This document shows positions 42,573 to 50,962 of a DNA stretch of 64,000 nucleotides, in pieces. The translations under genes were made by a program, and so were the position numbers. This DNA is from JACKJA01 sp050297015 (GTDB lineage: Bacteria > Pseudomonadota > Alphaproteobacteria > Micavibrionales > Micavibrionaceae), in NCBI GenBank assembly GCA_050297015.1, contig JBNKRZ010000022.1, positions 8,458-72,457 on the forward strand, given 5' to 3'. The notes beneath the pieces were generated by a model. It was not told the DNA's origin, did not search any database, and saw nothing but the letters and a program-made list of their open reading frames with translations. Position 1 is the first letter of the stretch. The number at the start of each line of letters is the position of its first letter.

Positions 42573-42794
42573 ATGACCACACCACCAAAAACAATCTCGC
42601 TCAAGGAACTTTGCAAGGAGCATAAACTCTGTCCGCGTCTTTCGCGTATGTTGCTCCGTGAGGCGGCAAAGGACGAAAAGAAGCATCCAAACCTTGCCAA
42701 GCATCATAAGCCTCGTACGGCATGGATCTGGAACCAAGGCTCGAAAGCATTAGAAGAAGCCCTAAACATCCTCCAGCCCAAAAAATCAGCCTAA
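42573..42794 (+). CDS. Small hypothetical DNA-binding-like protein (73 aa)
   Basis: AAAGGAGG lies just before the ATG at 42573, a near-perfect ribosome-binding site, so this start is preferred over the frame's first codon at 42480. The product (MTTPPKTISLKELCKEHKL...) is basic and helical, with a SLKELCKEHKLCPRLSRMLLREA segment that could be a helix-turn-helix, and a WIWNQGSKALEEAL end. Similar short proteins are common in rhizobial phages and islands. Ends at a strong terminator. Confidence 0.6.
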   Translation: MTTPPKTISLKELCKEHKLCPRLSRMLLREAAKDEKKHPNLAKHHKPRTAWIWNQGSKALEEALNILQPKKSA

Positions 42795-42799
42795 TTTAA

Positions 42800-42850
42800 A
42801 AGTCGTGCCAAAACTATATGTACACATAATATTGGCACGACTTCTTTTTT
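42800..42850. terminator. Strong bidirectional terminator
   Basis: AAGTCGTGCCAA (42800-42811) pairs perfectly with TTGGCACGACTT (42832-42843), followed by CTTTTTT on + and by TTTAAATT on -. It separates the 42573 gene from the convergent helicase gene. Confidence 0.85.
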
Positions 42851-44105
42851 ATTTCAGACTCCATACAGTCTTGACGCCTTTTCCCTTCTGTTCGGCTATA
42901 AGTTCAAGCTCACGAATAACCGTCCTCTTGCTCACACCAACGCCCTTAGCTAATAACGCACTTAAGATTGCAGAAGACGACATAGCTCCATCATCCAGTA
43001 GCTCAGCAATCAACTCGCCTAGATTTGGCTCAGCTTTTGGCCTTCCTACAGCGTTAGAAGGATCTAGACAATCTGCGCCATAATCAGCTACTGAGAGCCA
43101 CTTCAACTCTGGCATCTCAGTCTTTGTTCCTCCAACCAATTCAAAAAGTAAAGTATCACCTGCCGCAGCCCAATTACTTTTCACATGCGCCAATCCAGAT
43201 ACCTTCGGGTCATCACGTGATGCACCAATGTGTAAGACTGATCTAGCCCGTGCTACGAAAGCAACCGAACCCAACCCTTTATGCAAAGGATTTTCACTAC
43301 CTGCCTTGGTCATATGCTTTACACCAATCACACAGATATTATGTTCACGTGCCAAATCATCAATGTAAGACAGAAACTCTGTCACTTCATTAAATCGATG
43401 TGCATCAATCCCGCTTCCCATATATGTTAAAATAGGATCTATGATCACTAAATCGGGCTTAAAGCTATGAATCTTGGCTTCTAGCATTTGAATGCCCTCT
43501 TTCGTCAAAGGCTTAAACCGTCCCTGAAAATGAATAGTATTAGGCTCTAAATTTGCACCCGCTTTCTCCAAACGAGGTCGCATTGTCCTCGCAGGATCAT
43601 CTTCTGCATTCAGTATCAACACTCGGCCTTTAGGCAGTCTCTCTTTGCTGAAGGGCAACTTACCGCCCTTAGAGCACAATGCCGCTAAAAACATAGTAAA
43701 ATAAGATTTTCCGCGTCCCGGATGCCCATCTAAAAATACAAGACAACCACGCGGCAAATACGGATACCAGTACCAATCCACTTCCTCAGTCTCCACATCC
43801 GCCATATCAGAAAAGTTTTCACCAGCTTCCTCTTCATATCGTGATGTACTTTTCATGATCGCGTTCACTTCCTTTTTAGAAAGTGGTGGCTTACATAAGC
43901 TTGTGTTTATCCTGTGCAATAGCTTGCGAGAAACCTCATAGGAGAGATCCTTCCGCCTCAGCGAACACCCTAATTTGAAAAGCGTATCGTTACGCCCCCC
44001 AGTCACAAAAGCATTCTTCTTGTCAGGAACAATATCTATTTTAACAGAGCGTTTTTCTCGTAGCTTTTGCAAAACATTAGTTGGTAATATCTGTGCCTGT
44101 TTCAT
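42849..44105 (-). CDS. RepA/AAA_25-type replicative helicase of the element
   Basis: It has 418 residues from ATG 44105, which follows GGGAGG; a longer GTG start at 44120 would overlap the upstream gene. The RecA-like core has Walker A GHPGRGKSYF, RVLILNAEDD, Walker B DLVIIDPILTYMG and VIGVKHMTK. This is the hexameric RepA-like helicase fold used by plasmids and P4-like elements. A C-terminal winged-helix-like part (SSSAILSALLAKGVGVSKRTV) may bind DNA. It lies two bases after the prim-pol gene, so the two act together in replication. Confidence 0.87.
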   Translation of the reverse strand: MKQAQILPTNVLQKLREKRSVKIDIVPDKKNAFVTGGRNDTLFKLGCSLRRKDLSYEVSRKLLHRINTSLCKPPLSKKEVNAIMKSTSRYEEEAGENFSDMADVETEEVDWYWYPYLPRGCLVFLDGHPGRGKSYFTMFLAALCSKGGKLPFSKERLPKGRVLILNAEDDPARTMRPRLEKAGANLEPNTIHFQGRFKPLTKEGIQMLEAKIHSFKPDLVIIDPILTYMGSGIDAHRFNEVTEFLSYIDDLAREHNICVIGVKHMTKAGSENPLHKGLGSVAFVARARSVLHIGASRDDPKVSGLAHVKSNWAAAGDTLLFELVGGTKTEMPELKWLSVADYGADCLDPSNAVGRPKAEPNLGELIAELLDDGAMSSSAILSALLAKGVGVSKRTVIRELELIAEQKGKGVKTVWSLK

Positions 44106-44107
44106 GG

Positions 44108-44623
44108 TTAAACCTCCCACTTATAGCGCTTGCCTGACACATGACGGCTTGGTGGAAGGATGATATAGCCATCCTTACCGCCGCCCCGAATATCAAGGCC
44201 GGACATAGCGTTGTTTTTAGCTTTTAGATCGGTATGAACAAAAAGGTGAAAGCCTTTACCTGTTCTTGAACGGAGAGTTTCAAAATCTTCCAACTCCAAC
44301 TCTTCAAAGGTTTTTTTGCCTTTTTTTCCATCGAAATCTAAAGCGAACAGACCTGCAATTAGAGGGCTGCCAATATTGGCTTCAGGATATTGAGACCACC
44401 ATTCTTTAATTTGCTTCGCATCAGCCGTTGCATCTTTAAATCCGCCTTTTGTGATCGGATGCTTTCCTTCGTGTTCACATTTACGACTACCACATAGACA
44501 TTCACCATTTTCATCAATTCCGAAGACAGGAAAGATCAGCAAACCCCATTCAGCATATGCCATTGCAGCCATCTTCAAATTTTTCGATTGCATGGCTTTT
44601 GTGATTTTGAATTTTTTACCCAT
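44108..44623 (-). CDS. Short primase-polymerase (prim-pol) protein
   Basis: It has 171 residues from ATG 44623, placed eight bases after GGAGGTG. It matches the bifunctional prim-pol domain: GKHPITKGGFKDAT, WWSQYPEANIG, the metal-binding ALDFDG, SRTGKGFHLFVH, SGLDIRGGGKDGYIILPPS and a final YKWEV. In relatives this domain is usually fused to a helicase. Here it ends at the last prim-pol strand and the helicase is a separate gene. It overlaps alpA by eight bases. Confidence 0.87.
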   Translation of the reverse strand: MGKKFKITKAMQSKNLKMAAMAYAEWGLLIFPVFGIDENGECLCGSRKCEHEGKHPITKGGFKDATADAKQIKEWWSQYPEANIGSPLIAGLFALDFDGKKGKKTFEELELEDFETLRSRTGKGFHLFVHTDLKAKNNAMSGLDIRGGGKDGYIILPPSRHVSGKRYKWEV

Positions 44624-44828
44624 GAGTAACACCTCCACGTCTTTTGCGTTGTGCTTCCAGCCATTCTAAAATTTCAGTGCGATCCCAACAGATTTTTTGG
44701 GCGCTTAGATAAATGCGCTTGGGAAACAAGAGGTCTTTTTCCAGTTTCAGTAAATGTGAGTTGGAATACGATATGCCCATTTCCGCTAAGTCAGTGCGGG
44801 TGAGCAAGGTTTTGTGCTTATCATTCAT
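44616..44828 (-). CDS. alpA: AlpA-family transcriptional regulator
   Basis: It has 70 residues and the MerR-like winged helix of AlpA regulators, which control excision and integrase genes in P4-like elements. Marks are LLTRTDLAEMGISYSNSHLLKLEKDLLFPKRIYL and DRTEILEWLEAQRKRR. Its AAAGGAG site can pair with an upstream TAGCTCCTT in a hairpin. First gene of an alpA-primpol-helicase operon. Confidence 0.85.
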   Translation of the reverse strand: MNDKHKTLLTRTDLAEMGISYSNSHLLKLEKDLLFPKRIYLSAQKICWDRTEILEWLEAQRKRRGGVTHG

Positions 44829-44831
44829 ATT

Positions 44832-44862
44832 TAGCTCCTTTGTAAAAATTGATAAGGAGCTA
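44832..44862 (-). promoter_or_regulatory. Hairpin masking the alpA ribosome-binding site
   Basis: TAGCTCCTT (44854-44862 on the - strand) is perfectly complementary to AAGGAGCTA (44832-44840), which contains the alpA Shine-Dalgarno sequence. Pairing would hide the site and lower translation of the replication operon. Confidence 0.5.
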
Positions 44863-44932
44863 TCTATTAATCACACATTTTTCTGTGTTCGTGAAATAAC
44901 TTGTCCTGAAATCATTGCAGGACAAACCAGAC

Positions 44933-45571
44933 TTATTGTTCTTCTCTTATCCGTTTCAGTTCGGCGTCCAAATTATTTCCAATCCACGTTTTAGAGGGCG
45001 CACCTACTGATCCATCTTTCAAATAATCTTTATAAGCGTTTGCAAGTGATCTTTCTGTAACCTTGCCTCGAACCAATTTACGCACCTCCGGTAAAATTGA
45101 CTTCAAATAATCTTTGTTATGCTTAGGCCGTCTACCGGCCTTTTTATGGGATAGAGGATTTAACTCCTTAGGCATTTCAATCCAGAAACACCTTCTAGTC
45201 ATATCGACGCCCCCATATCCGTCCTGCATCTCCTGCTCAATCAGAAGAAAATCCTTTGCTGATATTCTAAAATGAGGAGGCTTCCATACATCAATATCGC
45301 CGCAATCAGGTTCTTCATCCCATGCCTTAGAGGGTGCGTATATTGTCACATCATCGCCCTTTACGAATTGAGACAGTTTCTTAAACGTCTGATCAGCCAT
45401 GTATTTATTGCGTAGAAATACCTTACTTACAGGCTTGGGTTTCTCTCGGAGACCTTGAAGGATTTGAAGCGGACGTTCTGTCCACTCCTTGCCAAACTGT
45501 TGATTTCCTAGAAAATTAAAAACCTCTTCTGGAGTCTTCAAGTTTCGTTCTTGGAATATTGATGTCTGCAT
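44933..45571 (-). CDS. Hypothetical protein of the element (212 aa)
   Basis: Not recognised. The start overlaps the end of the integrase by 56 bp (MQTSIFQERNLKTPEEVF), so it may be translated from the integrase transcript. The product is basic towards the C-terminus (HKKAGRRPKHNKDYLKSILPEVRKLVRGK), which may contact DNA. Similar frames follow integrase genes in some alphaproteobacterial islands, but I cannot name a family. Confidence 0.55.
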   Translation of the reverse strand: MQTSIFQERNLKTPEEVFNFLGNQQFGKEWTERPLQILQGLREKPKPVSKVFLRNKYMADQTFKKLSQFVKGDDVTIYAPSKAWDEEPDCGDIDVWKPPHFRISAKDFLLIEQEMQDGYGGVDMTRRCFWIEMPKELNPLSHKKAGRRPKHNKDYLKSILPEVRKLVRGKVTERSLANAYKDYLKDGSVGAPSKTWIGNNLDAELKRIREEQ

Positions 45572-46712
45572 CTGATTTCAGGCCAATAACATACTCAGCC
45601 CATTTATTCAGGGCTTCACGTTTTTCACGATCATAGCCGTATTGGTTATAAACACCAAGCACTCCTGCAAATGTTCCAGAGACGTGATTAAGTATCTTTT
45701 CAACCACATATGGGGGCACTTCCAGCTTTGCCATGCCAGAAGCTGCTGTGCGCCTCAAATCATGAAAAACCCAGTCACTGACGCCTAACACCTTATCAAG
45801 ACGATATTTATATTTACCATGCCCAGACACAGGCGTTTTTCCAGTCGTCGTGAACACAAAATCAGAATGCAAGAAACGCGGCATATTCTCTAACATTTCA
45901 ACGACTGGTAACGATAACGGTACAATATGTGCCTTGCCGTTCTTGGCGCGCTCCTTTGGAATCGTCCAAGTCTTGCTTTTCAAATCCAGTTCACTCCAGC
46001 GCATCTCTGATACCTCACCACGCCGTTGTGCGGTTAAAAGCAAGATTTGAAATAATGGACCAAATGGATAACCAAAATTACGACACGCATCGTAAAGTTT
46101 TTTAATCTCATCATCACTCAAAACACGATCACGCGGATTCTCTTTTGCAGGCTTTGGTGTGCCATGACATGGGCTGTGTTCGATATATGTGCGCTCAACG
46201 CACCAATTCAAAAACCTACTCAATGCAGCACGAGCACGATTAGCTTGTGTTGGTGTACCATCGGCGACAAGACGATCCAGAAAAGCAATAATGTCCCTGC
46301 GATGCAGATCAACTAAATTCATGTTGCCGTATTCTGCCATGAACTTCTTAAGGCGTGAGTCAGAGCCAGCCCAGTCTTTGTTATGAACTTTGGCATACAA
46401 CTGAATAAAACGCTCATAAGCTTCTTTGATTGTAAGCTTCTGTTCTGCTGCCTTATGCAATTCACCTTTTTCAGCTTGGGCGATAATCTCACTCGCTTTT
46501 GCTTTTGCTTCGGCAAGTGAAAAAGAGGGGTAAGTTCCAATGGTGTGTCTCTCAATTTTTCCTCGATAGCGCAGGCGAACATAGAAGGTTTTTGTTCCCA
46601 TCTTGCTGACACGCAAGCCAAAACCTTTTGTGTAGGCATCACAAAATTCCTGCCGCTTTCCATTGGGCTTTATGTTTTCAACGAACTTCGCTGTGAGTGT
46701 TTTCTTTGCCAT
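45516..46712 (-). CDS. int: Tyrosine site-specific integrase, P4 type
   Basis: It has 398 residues from the MAKKTLTAKF methionine; an earlier in-frame ATG at 46751 is less family-like. The N-terminal DUF4102 arm-binding domain (GLRVSKMGTKTFYVRLRYRGK, TIGTYPSFSLAEAK) and core-binding domain precede the catalytic part with Arg in TAQRRGEVSEMRW, Lys in NGKAHIVPL, HDLRRT, LNHVSG and Tyr in VYNQYGY. It is the likely enzyme that inserted the element in the tRNA anticodon arm. Unlike most islands it lies 2.8 kb inside the right end, with the ATPase/HNH pair beyond it. Confidence 0.95.
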   Translation of the reverse strand: MAKKTLTAKFVENIKPNGKRQEFCDAYTKGFGLRVSKMGTKTFYVRLRYRGKIERHTIGTYPSFSLAEAKAKASEIIAQAEKGELHKAAEQKLTIKEAYERFIQLYAKVHNKDWAGSDSRLKKFMAEYGNMNLVDLHRRDIIAFLDRLVADGTPTQANRARAALSRFLNWCVERTYIEHSPCHGTPKPAKENPRDRVLSDDEIKKLYDACRNFGYPFGPLFQILLLTAQRRGEVSEMRWSELDLKSKTWTIPKERAKNGKAHIVPLSLPVVEMLENMPRFLHSDFVFTTTGKTPVSGHGKYKYRLDKVLGVSDWVFHDLRRTAASGMAKLEVPPYVVEKILNHVSGTFAGVLGVYNQYGYDREKREALNKWAEYVIGLKSDADINIPRTKLEDSRRGF

Positions 46713-46908
46713 ACAAGAAAAATAAGATAAAGGCAGAGAATTTCTCAACATCGTTTATCGAGAACAACTTATTGCAACTGAATAGATTCTTATGGATTAT
46801 GTTGGCTTGTATCGTAAAAAACATAGACAACGCACGCATTATCGCAAATTCTTATAATGCACCGAAATTAAGTGAATGTTCTGGAATAGCTTATCGGAGT
46901 AAATCACC

Positions 46909-48540
46909 TTGAAGTTTCATGTAAGAAAACCCAAGAGTCCCCTTTCATTAGATCAGGTTCCCGGATTCATTCTGATGCAAGACAACTGGAATGATTACAG
47001 TTTCCAAACACAATACCAACTCTACTATTTGGATGGAATTAACGAACCTGTTTTCATCGACAGTGTAAAAATCCTCAAAAAAGGGCAAATCGCCGCAGAT
47101 ACCCTACAGCTTAACGATGACTTTGAAAAATTGACTGATCAATTCTGTTCTATTGGGCAGTCGCTTGATTACTATGAGAGGCTCTCCTCTCTAGGTGTTG
47201 AGATAAGAGATAAAGTTCTTCTGTCTCTCCGAGATATAGTAAAATCGCCTGATATAATTCCTGTATTCGAGAATGAAGAAGGCTGGAGTGTCTCGCTCTT
47301 TCGTGATTACAAGAAGGAATATGCTGACGAATTTATTGCGCTTGCCAAGGCATTGCTATCACAAGACTACACCAAAGTAGCAGCTGAGGACCTTGAGTTT
47401 CGCTTCCATATGACAGGATGGGAGAACCCAATATCGTTTGACTTCACTTCACCGAAAATAGGTATTCCAAGCCCTTTTAACCAAAGAGCGCAAACACTTC
47501 CTAGCCGCATTGTGGCTTTGATTGGAAGAAATGGGTCGGGGAAAAGTACCTTTCTTGCACGACTGGCAAGGGTTAGCCATGCTTCAGTAAAAGATAGAAC
47601 GAAAAAATTGAAAGAATTGGGAAGAATAGAACCTGAGGGAATTGGTTTTCCTCGCATCATCACATTTTCATACTCGGCTTTTGATAGCTTTCACTTACCC
47701 GGCGTTACGGTTGCAGAAAGAGAACAGATTGTGAATGACATGGAAAAAGGGGAGGGCAGATTCATATTCTGCGGCCTGAGAGATATAACAAAAGAGCTTA
47801 AAATGGATATATCTCAACAGAATCCGTTTTCCGATTATCAGGAACATAAAGACCGATTGTCTCAAACTCTGTTGAAGCCAATTAATGTACTGGCGGATGA
47901 ATTCGTGCGCTCCTTAGCTCTAATCGAGAAAAATAATAACGTCGATTTATTTAATTCTGCACTCGAAATTGTTTCAAGTGATCCATCCTTCGGTCCGACG
48001 TATGATGTGATGACTTTTGAAACACTGAAAGCAGGAGCAAATGAAACCTTCCTGAGATGGAGCACAGGTCACAAAATTGTTATGCAGATCATCGTAAACT
48101 TGGTTGCCTATACAGTTCCAAGATCACTAGTGTTATTCGATGAACCAGAAACCCACCTTCATCCGCCTCTTCTCGCCACTCTTATGCACACCGTGCGCCA
48201 CATTCTTGATAACAAGAAAGCCTTCGCAATAGTTGCCACGCACTCCCCTGTGGTTGTGCAAGAAACATTATCTAAACATGTAATAATCGTACGCCGGGAA
48301 GGTGAGTTGACCGACACTGTGCAGTCAAAGATCGAAACTTTTGGTGAGAATATAGGAACACTTACGGCGGAAGTATTTGGTTTCGTTCCGAGAGCAACTG
48401 ATTATCATAAAGTTTTGCGAAGACTGGTTAAGGAATTTGATGATATTGAAAAAATAGAGGCTTTGTTCGCGAGGAACGGTTTGAGCATGCAAGCCAGAGC
48501 ATATGTGATGAGTTTATTTGCTTCAAAGGGCGAAGAATAA
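46909..48540 (+). CDS. Septu PtuA-like ABC ATPase
   Basis: It has 543 residues from a TTG start with GGAG nine bases before. TATAAT lies at 46853-46858. Walker A GRNGSGKST is at 206-214, the signature-like region LRWSTGHKIV at about 383-392, Walker B LVLFDEPETHLHPP with Asp411-Glu412, and the H-loop ATHSPVV. The first 190 residues, before the P-loop, are of unknown fold and longer than in usual PtuA. Overlap with an HNH nuclease gene is the signature of Septu-like defence. Confidence 0.8.
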   Translation: MKFHVRKPKSPLSLDQVPGFILMQDNWNDYSFQTQYQLYYLDGINEPVFIDSVKILKKGQIAADTLQLNDDFEKLTDQFCSIGQSLDYYERLSSLGVEIRDKVLLSLRDIVKSPDIIPVFENEEGWSVSLFRDYKKEYADEFIALAKALLSQDYTKVAAEDLEFRFHMTGWENPISFDFTSPKIGIPSPFNQRAQTLPSRIVALIGRNGSGKSTFLARLARVSHASVKDRTKKLKELGRIEPEGIGFPRIITFSYSAFDSFHLPGVTVAEREQIVNDMEKGEGRFIFCGLRDITKELKMDISQQNPFSDYQEHKDRLSQTLLKPINVLADEFVRSLALIEKNNNVDLFNSALEIVSSDPSFGPTYDVMTFETLKAGANETFLRWSTGHKIVMQIIVNLVAYTVPRSLVLFDEPETHLHPPLLATLMHTVRHILDNKKAFAIVATHSPVVVQETLSKHVIIVRREGELTDTVQSKIETFGENIGTLTAEVFGFVPRATDYHKVLRRLVKEFDDIEKIEALFARNGLSMQARAYVMSLFASKGEE

Positions 48541-49406
48541 TGTGGAAGCTGCAAGCACCAGACTCTGATCCAGACCAACTTAAATCAGATTTATCTGATG
48601 CTCTGACACTTAAGAATGGTACGCCTGTGTATCCTATAAGCAACGCAGAGAAGAATAATGTCCTCACTGTTTATGGGCGCTATGATGCTCTGAATGGAGA
48701 GCCTCACACGGATTTGGAGGCTCTGCATCTCGGTAATCCGTTGTTATCTGCTATTGAGGATGCATACAACGAAGTCCAGATGAACAGAAGACTCAGCGAT
48801 TTGCGTGACAGGCTTCTATTAAGCGCTACTATTTGCCCATATTGTGGTTTTGGTGAGGTTACTGATCTGGATCATCATCTCCCAAAATCTCGTTATAAGG
48901 GGTTGGCAATATATCCGAATAATCTCGTACCTTGTTGTGGACCGTGCAACGGCAAAAAAAGAGCGGTAGCCGGTGCCGCAGCCACAAGCCAGTTTCACCA
49001 TACATATTTAGGAACTTTGCCGGATGATGTGTTTTTTGTTGCCCAAGCCGATCTCTCCTCAGATGCTCTAAATGTTACATTTGAGATACGGCAAGTTACA
49101 GGAATGTCAGATGAAACATTCCAGAGATTGACTTATCAGGTGCAGCGTCTTGAGTTGAATGATCGTTATCAGGAACAGATCAATGTCTATATTGGCTCAC
49201 TATCTTCGTCTCTGATAGAGGCATACGGAGAGATGAACGATGCTGTATTAGTTAGAGCGTTTCTTGAACGGTCAGCAGAAAACAATGCTGAAATTTTTGG
49301 CAAAAATGATTGGCGACCTGTTTTGCTCAGGGCTTTATCTGTTTGTGACGCGTTTTGCGCCGGAGGCTTTAAGAAAGCCTTGGGGCAAGTTGTTGCGGGC
49401 GCGTGA
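48540..49406 (+). CDS. Septu PtuB-like HNH endonuclease
   Basis: It has 288 residues. The start ATG shares one base with the stop of the ATPase gene (TAATG), implying translational coupling. The HNH/zinc core is complete: Cys99-X2-Cys102 (ICPYC), Asp111-His112-His113 (DLDHHLPKS), Asn127-Asn128 and Cys133-X2-Cys136 (CGPC). The C-terminal half is helical. With the ATPase it probably forms a DNA- or RNA-cutting anti-phage complex; the target is unknown. Confidence 0.82.
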   Translation: MWKLQAPDSDPDQLKSDLSDALTLKNGTPVYPISNAEKNNVLTVYGRYDALNGEPHTDLEALHLGNPLLSAIEDAYNEVQMNRRLSDLRDRLLLSATICPYCGFGEVTDLDHHLPKSRYKGLAIYPNNLVPCCGPCNGKKRAVAGAAATSQFHHTYLGTLPDDVFFVAQADLSSDALNVTFEIRQVTGMSDETFQRLTYQVQRLELNDRYQEQINVYIGSLSSSLIEAYGEMNDAVLVRAFLERSAENNAEIFGKNDWRPVLLRALSVCDAFCAGGFKKALGQVVAGA

Positions 49407-49564
49407 TGTTTAGTGGGTAACTTTTGGGGTATCAGCGGCGGTGAATTAATCTGAATAGGTTTGAGTGAATTATCACGAGTCCAGAGCCTGAAACCGGTAC
49501 CCACATTGCCATAGAGAAAACAAGATCAAAAAGCATCAAACAGATTCCAAGACGCCCAAGGCCA

Positions 49565-49610
49565 AATCATAATCCATGTGTCGGGGGTTCAAGTCCCTCC
49601 TCCGCTACCA
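49565..49610 (+). pseudogene. 3' half of the disrupted tRNA-Met(CAU)
   Basis: AATCATAATCCAT (loop and 3' anticodon stem), GTGTC, T-arm GGGGG-TTCAAGT-CCCTC (an approximate stem), CTCCGCT acceptor strand, A and CCA. Joined to 36029-36059 it rebuilds a complete tRNA. It marks the right end of the element. Confidence 0.88.
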
Positions 49611-49672
49611 ATTTCTTCTTTTTCGCTCTTTTTCTTTCTGTTCTTTTTTTGTTAAAGATTTACCCGAAAACC

Positions 49673-50899
49673 TTATGATTTTCTTGGGAACAAGCGCGCA
49701 TCTTTGGGGGTAGGGTCGTCCGGGAGATTATCGGATTCGCGGATGGCTAAAGCCTCCTCTATCAGGGTATCCATCAGCTCCGAAAACAAAACGGGATTTC
49801 CGGCTGCTTCCCAAAGGAAATAGCCAAACGAACCGGGGCACGGATTAACCTCATTGAGGTAGTATTCTTCCTTCACCCCATCGCAGATAAAATCAATCCG
49901 CGGGGCACCGGTGCCGTTAACGGCTTCAAATGCTCTCTCCGCCCACGCGCGGATGTTGTGTTCGACTTCGGGCGGCAAAGCCGGGTTCAGTTCCCGCGTT
50001 AAGGAAAGCATGCCTTCGCTGATCGGGGCTGAGGTTTTTGAACCTGTTTTTTGCCCGGTTTTTCCTCCGGTCTTTCCTCCGCCCCCATATTTTTCCTTGA
50101 AGTCCAGAAGCTCTTCGGTGCATTTGGGCCGTTCGATCGCGGATGTGACGATCTTTCCTCCCATGCGGGCAACGGAGACGTTGTATTCGATCATGTTTTG
50201 AACAAACGGCTCTACGATGGCTGTGTCGTCATATTTAAATATTCCGGGCAAAACATCGGAAAGTTCCTGAACGCTATTCACGCGCGCAACACCGATACTG
50301 CTGCCGAGATGAGAGGGCTTAACGCATAGCGGATAGGAAAAATCACCCAAAAGCGCATCGAGTTCCGCCGGAGGAATTAAAAGCCCCCGTGCCGGGCGGC
50401 GGATTTCGCGGTAGGGCAAAACGGGAATATCCGCACTCTCAAAAGCTTTTTTGGTGACAATTTTATCCATCAGGACCGCGGAGGCCAAAACGCGCATGCC
50501 CGTGTAAGGTACGCCCGCCACATCAAGCAACCCTTGCAACTTGCCGTCCTCCCCGACAGCGCCATGGAAAGCAAGAACGGCCACATCGAACGGTATGGCT
50601 TTTTCACGGTTGAAGAACGATTTCTTGAGGGGCAAAAGCCGTGGTTGCCCATGGCTCATAAGATCAAGCGTTACCGGCGTTAACTGTGCCAAATCGTTCG
50701 GGCCGGGAAGATAAAAATCACGATCGAGAAGGGCTTCGCCTGTGTACCAATCGCCGTTAACGGCAATATAGACGGGCACAACATTGTACAGGGTTGCATC
50801 TATCGCAGATACGGTCTGTAGCCCTGTGATAATGCTAACATCGTGCTCCGGCGAGCGCCCCCCGAAAAGAACAACGACCGTTTTTTTTGTTTCTTTCAT
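49673..50899 (-). CDS. ddl: D-alanine-D-alanine ligase with a GKTG-repeat insert
   Basis: ATP-grasp enzyme joining two D-alanines for peptidoglycan. It has 408 residues against about 310-370 usual. VLFGGRSPEHDVS, FHGAVGEDGKLQGLL, KPSHLGSSIGV and NEVNPCPGSFGYFLWEA are conserved. Lys270-Tyr271 in the omega loop is the pair typical of D-Ala-D-Ala rather than D-Ala-D-lactate enzymes. Right after it, residues 272-290 are a Gly-Lys-Thr repeat insert. It is divergent from a VanX-type operon 63 bp away. Confidence 0.92.
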   Translation of the reverse strand: MKETKKTVVVLFGGRSPEHDVSIITGLQTVSAIDATLYNVVPVYIAVNGDWYTGEALLDRDFYLPGPNDLAQLTPVTLDLMSHGQPRLLPLKKSFFNREKAIPFDVAVLAFHGAVGEDGKLQGLLDVAGVPYTGMRVLASAVLMDKIVTKKAFESADIPVLPYREIRRPARGLLIPPAELDALLGDFSYPLCVKPSHLGSSIGVARVNSVQELSDVLPGIFKYDDTAIVEPFVQNMIEYNVSVARMGGKIVTSAIERPKCTEELLDFKEKYGGGGKTGGKTGQKTGSKTSAPISEGMLSLTRELNPALPPEVEHNIRAWAERAFEAVNGTGAPRIDFICDGVKEEYYLNEVNPCPGSFGYFLWEAAGNPVLFSELMDTLIEEALAIRESDNLPDDPTPKDARLFPRKS

Positions 50900-50962
50900 A
50901 TTCGTTCTCACGCTAGACTGCCCCTTCGTTATTAATGGGTCTTGATCCCTAGGAGCTTATAA

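Larger units (their letters stand above)
36060..49575. mobile_element. Integrative element of P4-integrase type, inserted in the anticodon arm of tRNA-Met
   Basis: Both ends carry the 11-bp core AATCATAATCC (36060-36070 and 49565-49575); a third copy lies in the element's own tRNA. The element holds a P4-type integrase, AlpA regulator, prim-pol, RepA-like helicase, three probable defence modules and a GIY-YIG gene. GGGGTATCA and GGGTAAC motifs near both ends (36150-36168 and 49413-49434) look like integrase arm sites. Base composition is clearly more AT-rich than the flanks. No conjugation or capsid genes are seen. Confidence 0.88.

Noticed and set aside
44713..44994. 93-codon + strand frame over alpA and its leader
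   Set aside because: It is antisense to alpA, which has a strong family match and ribosome-binding site.
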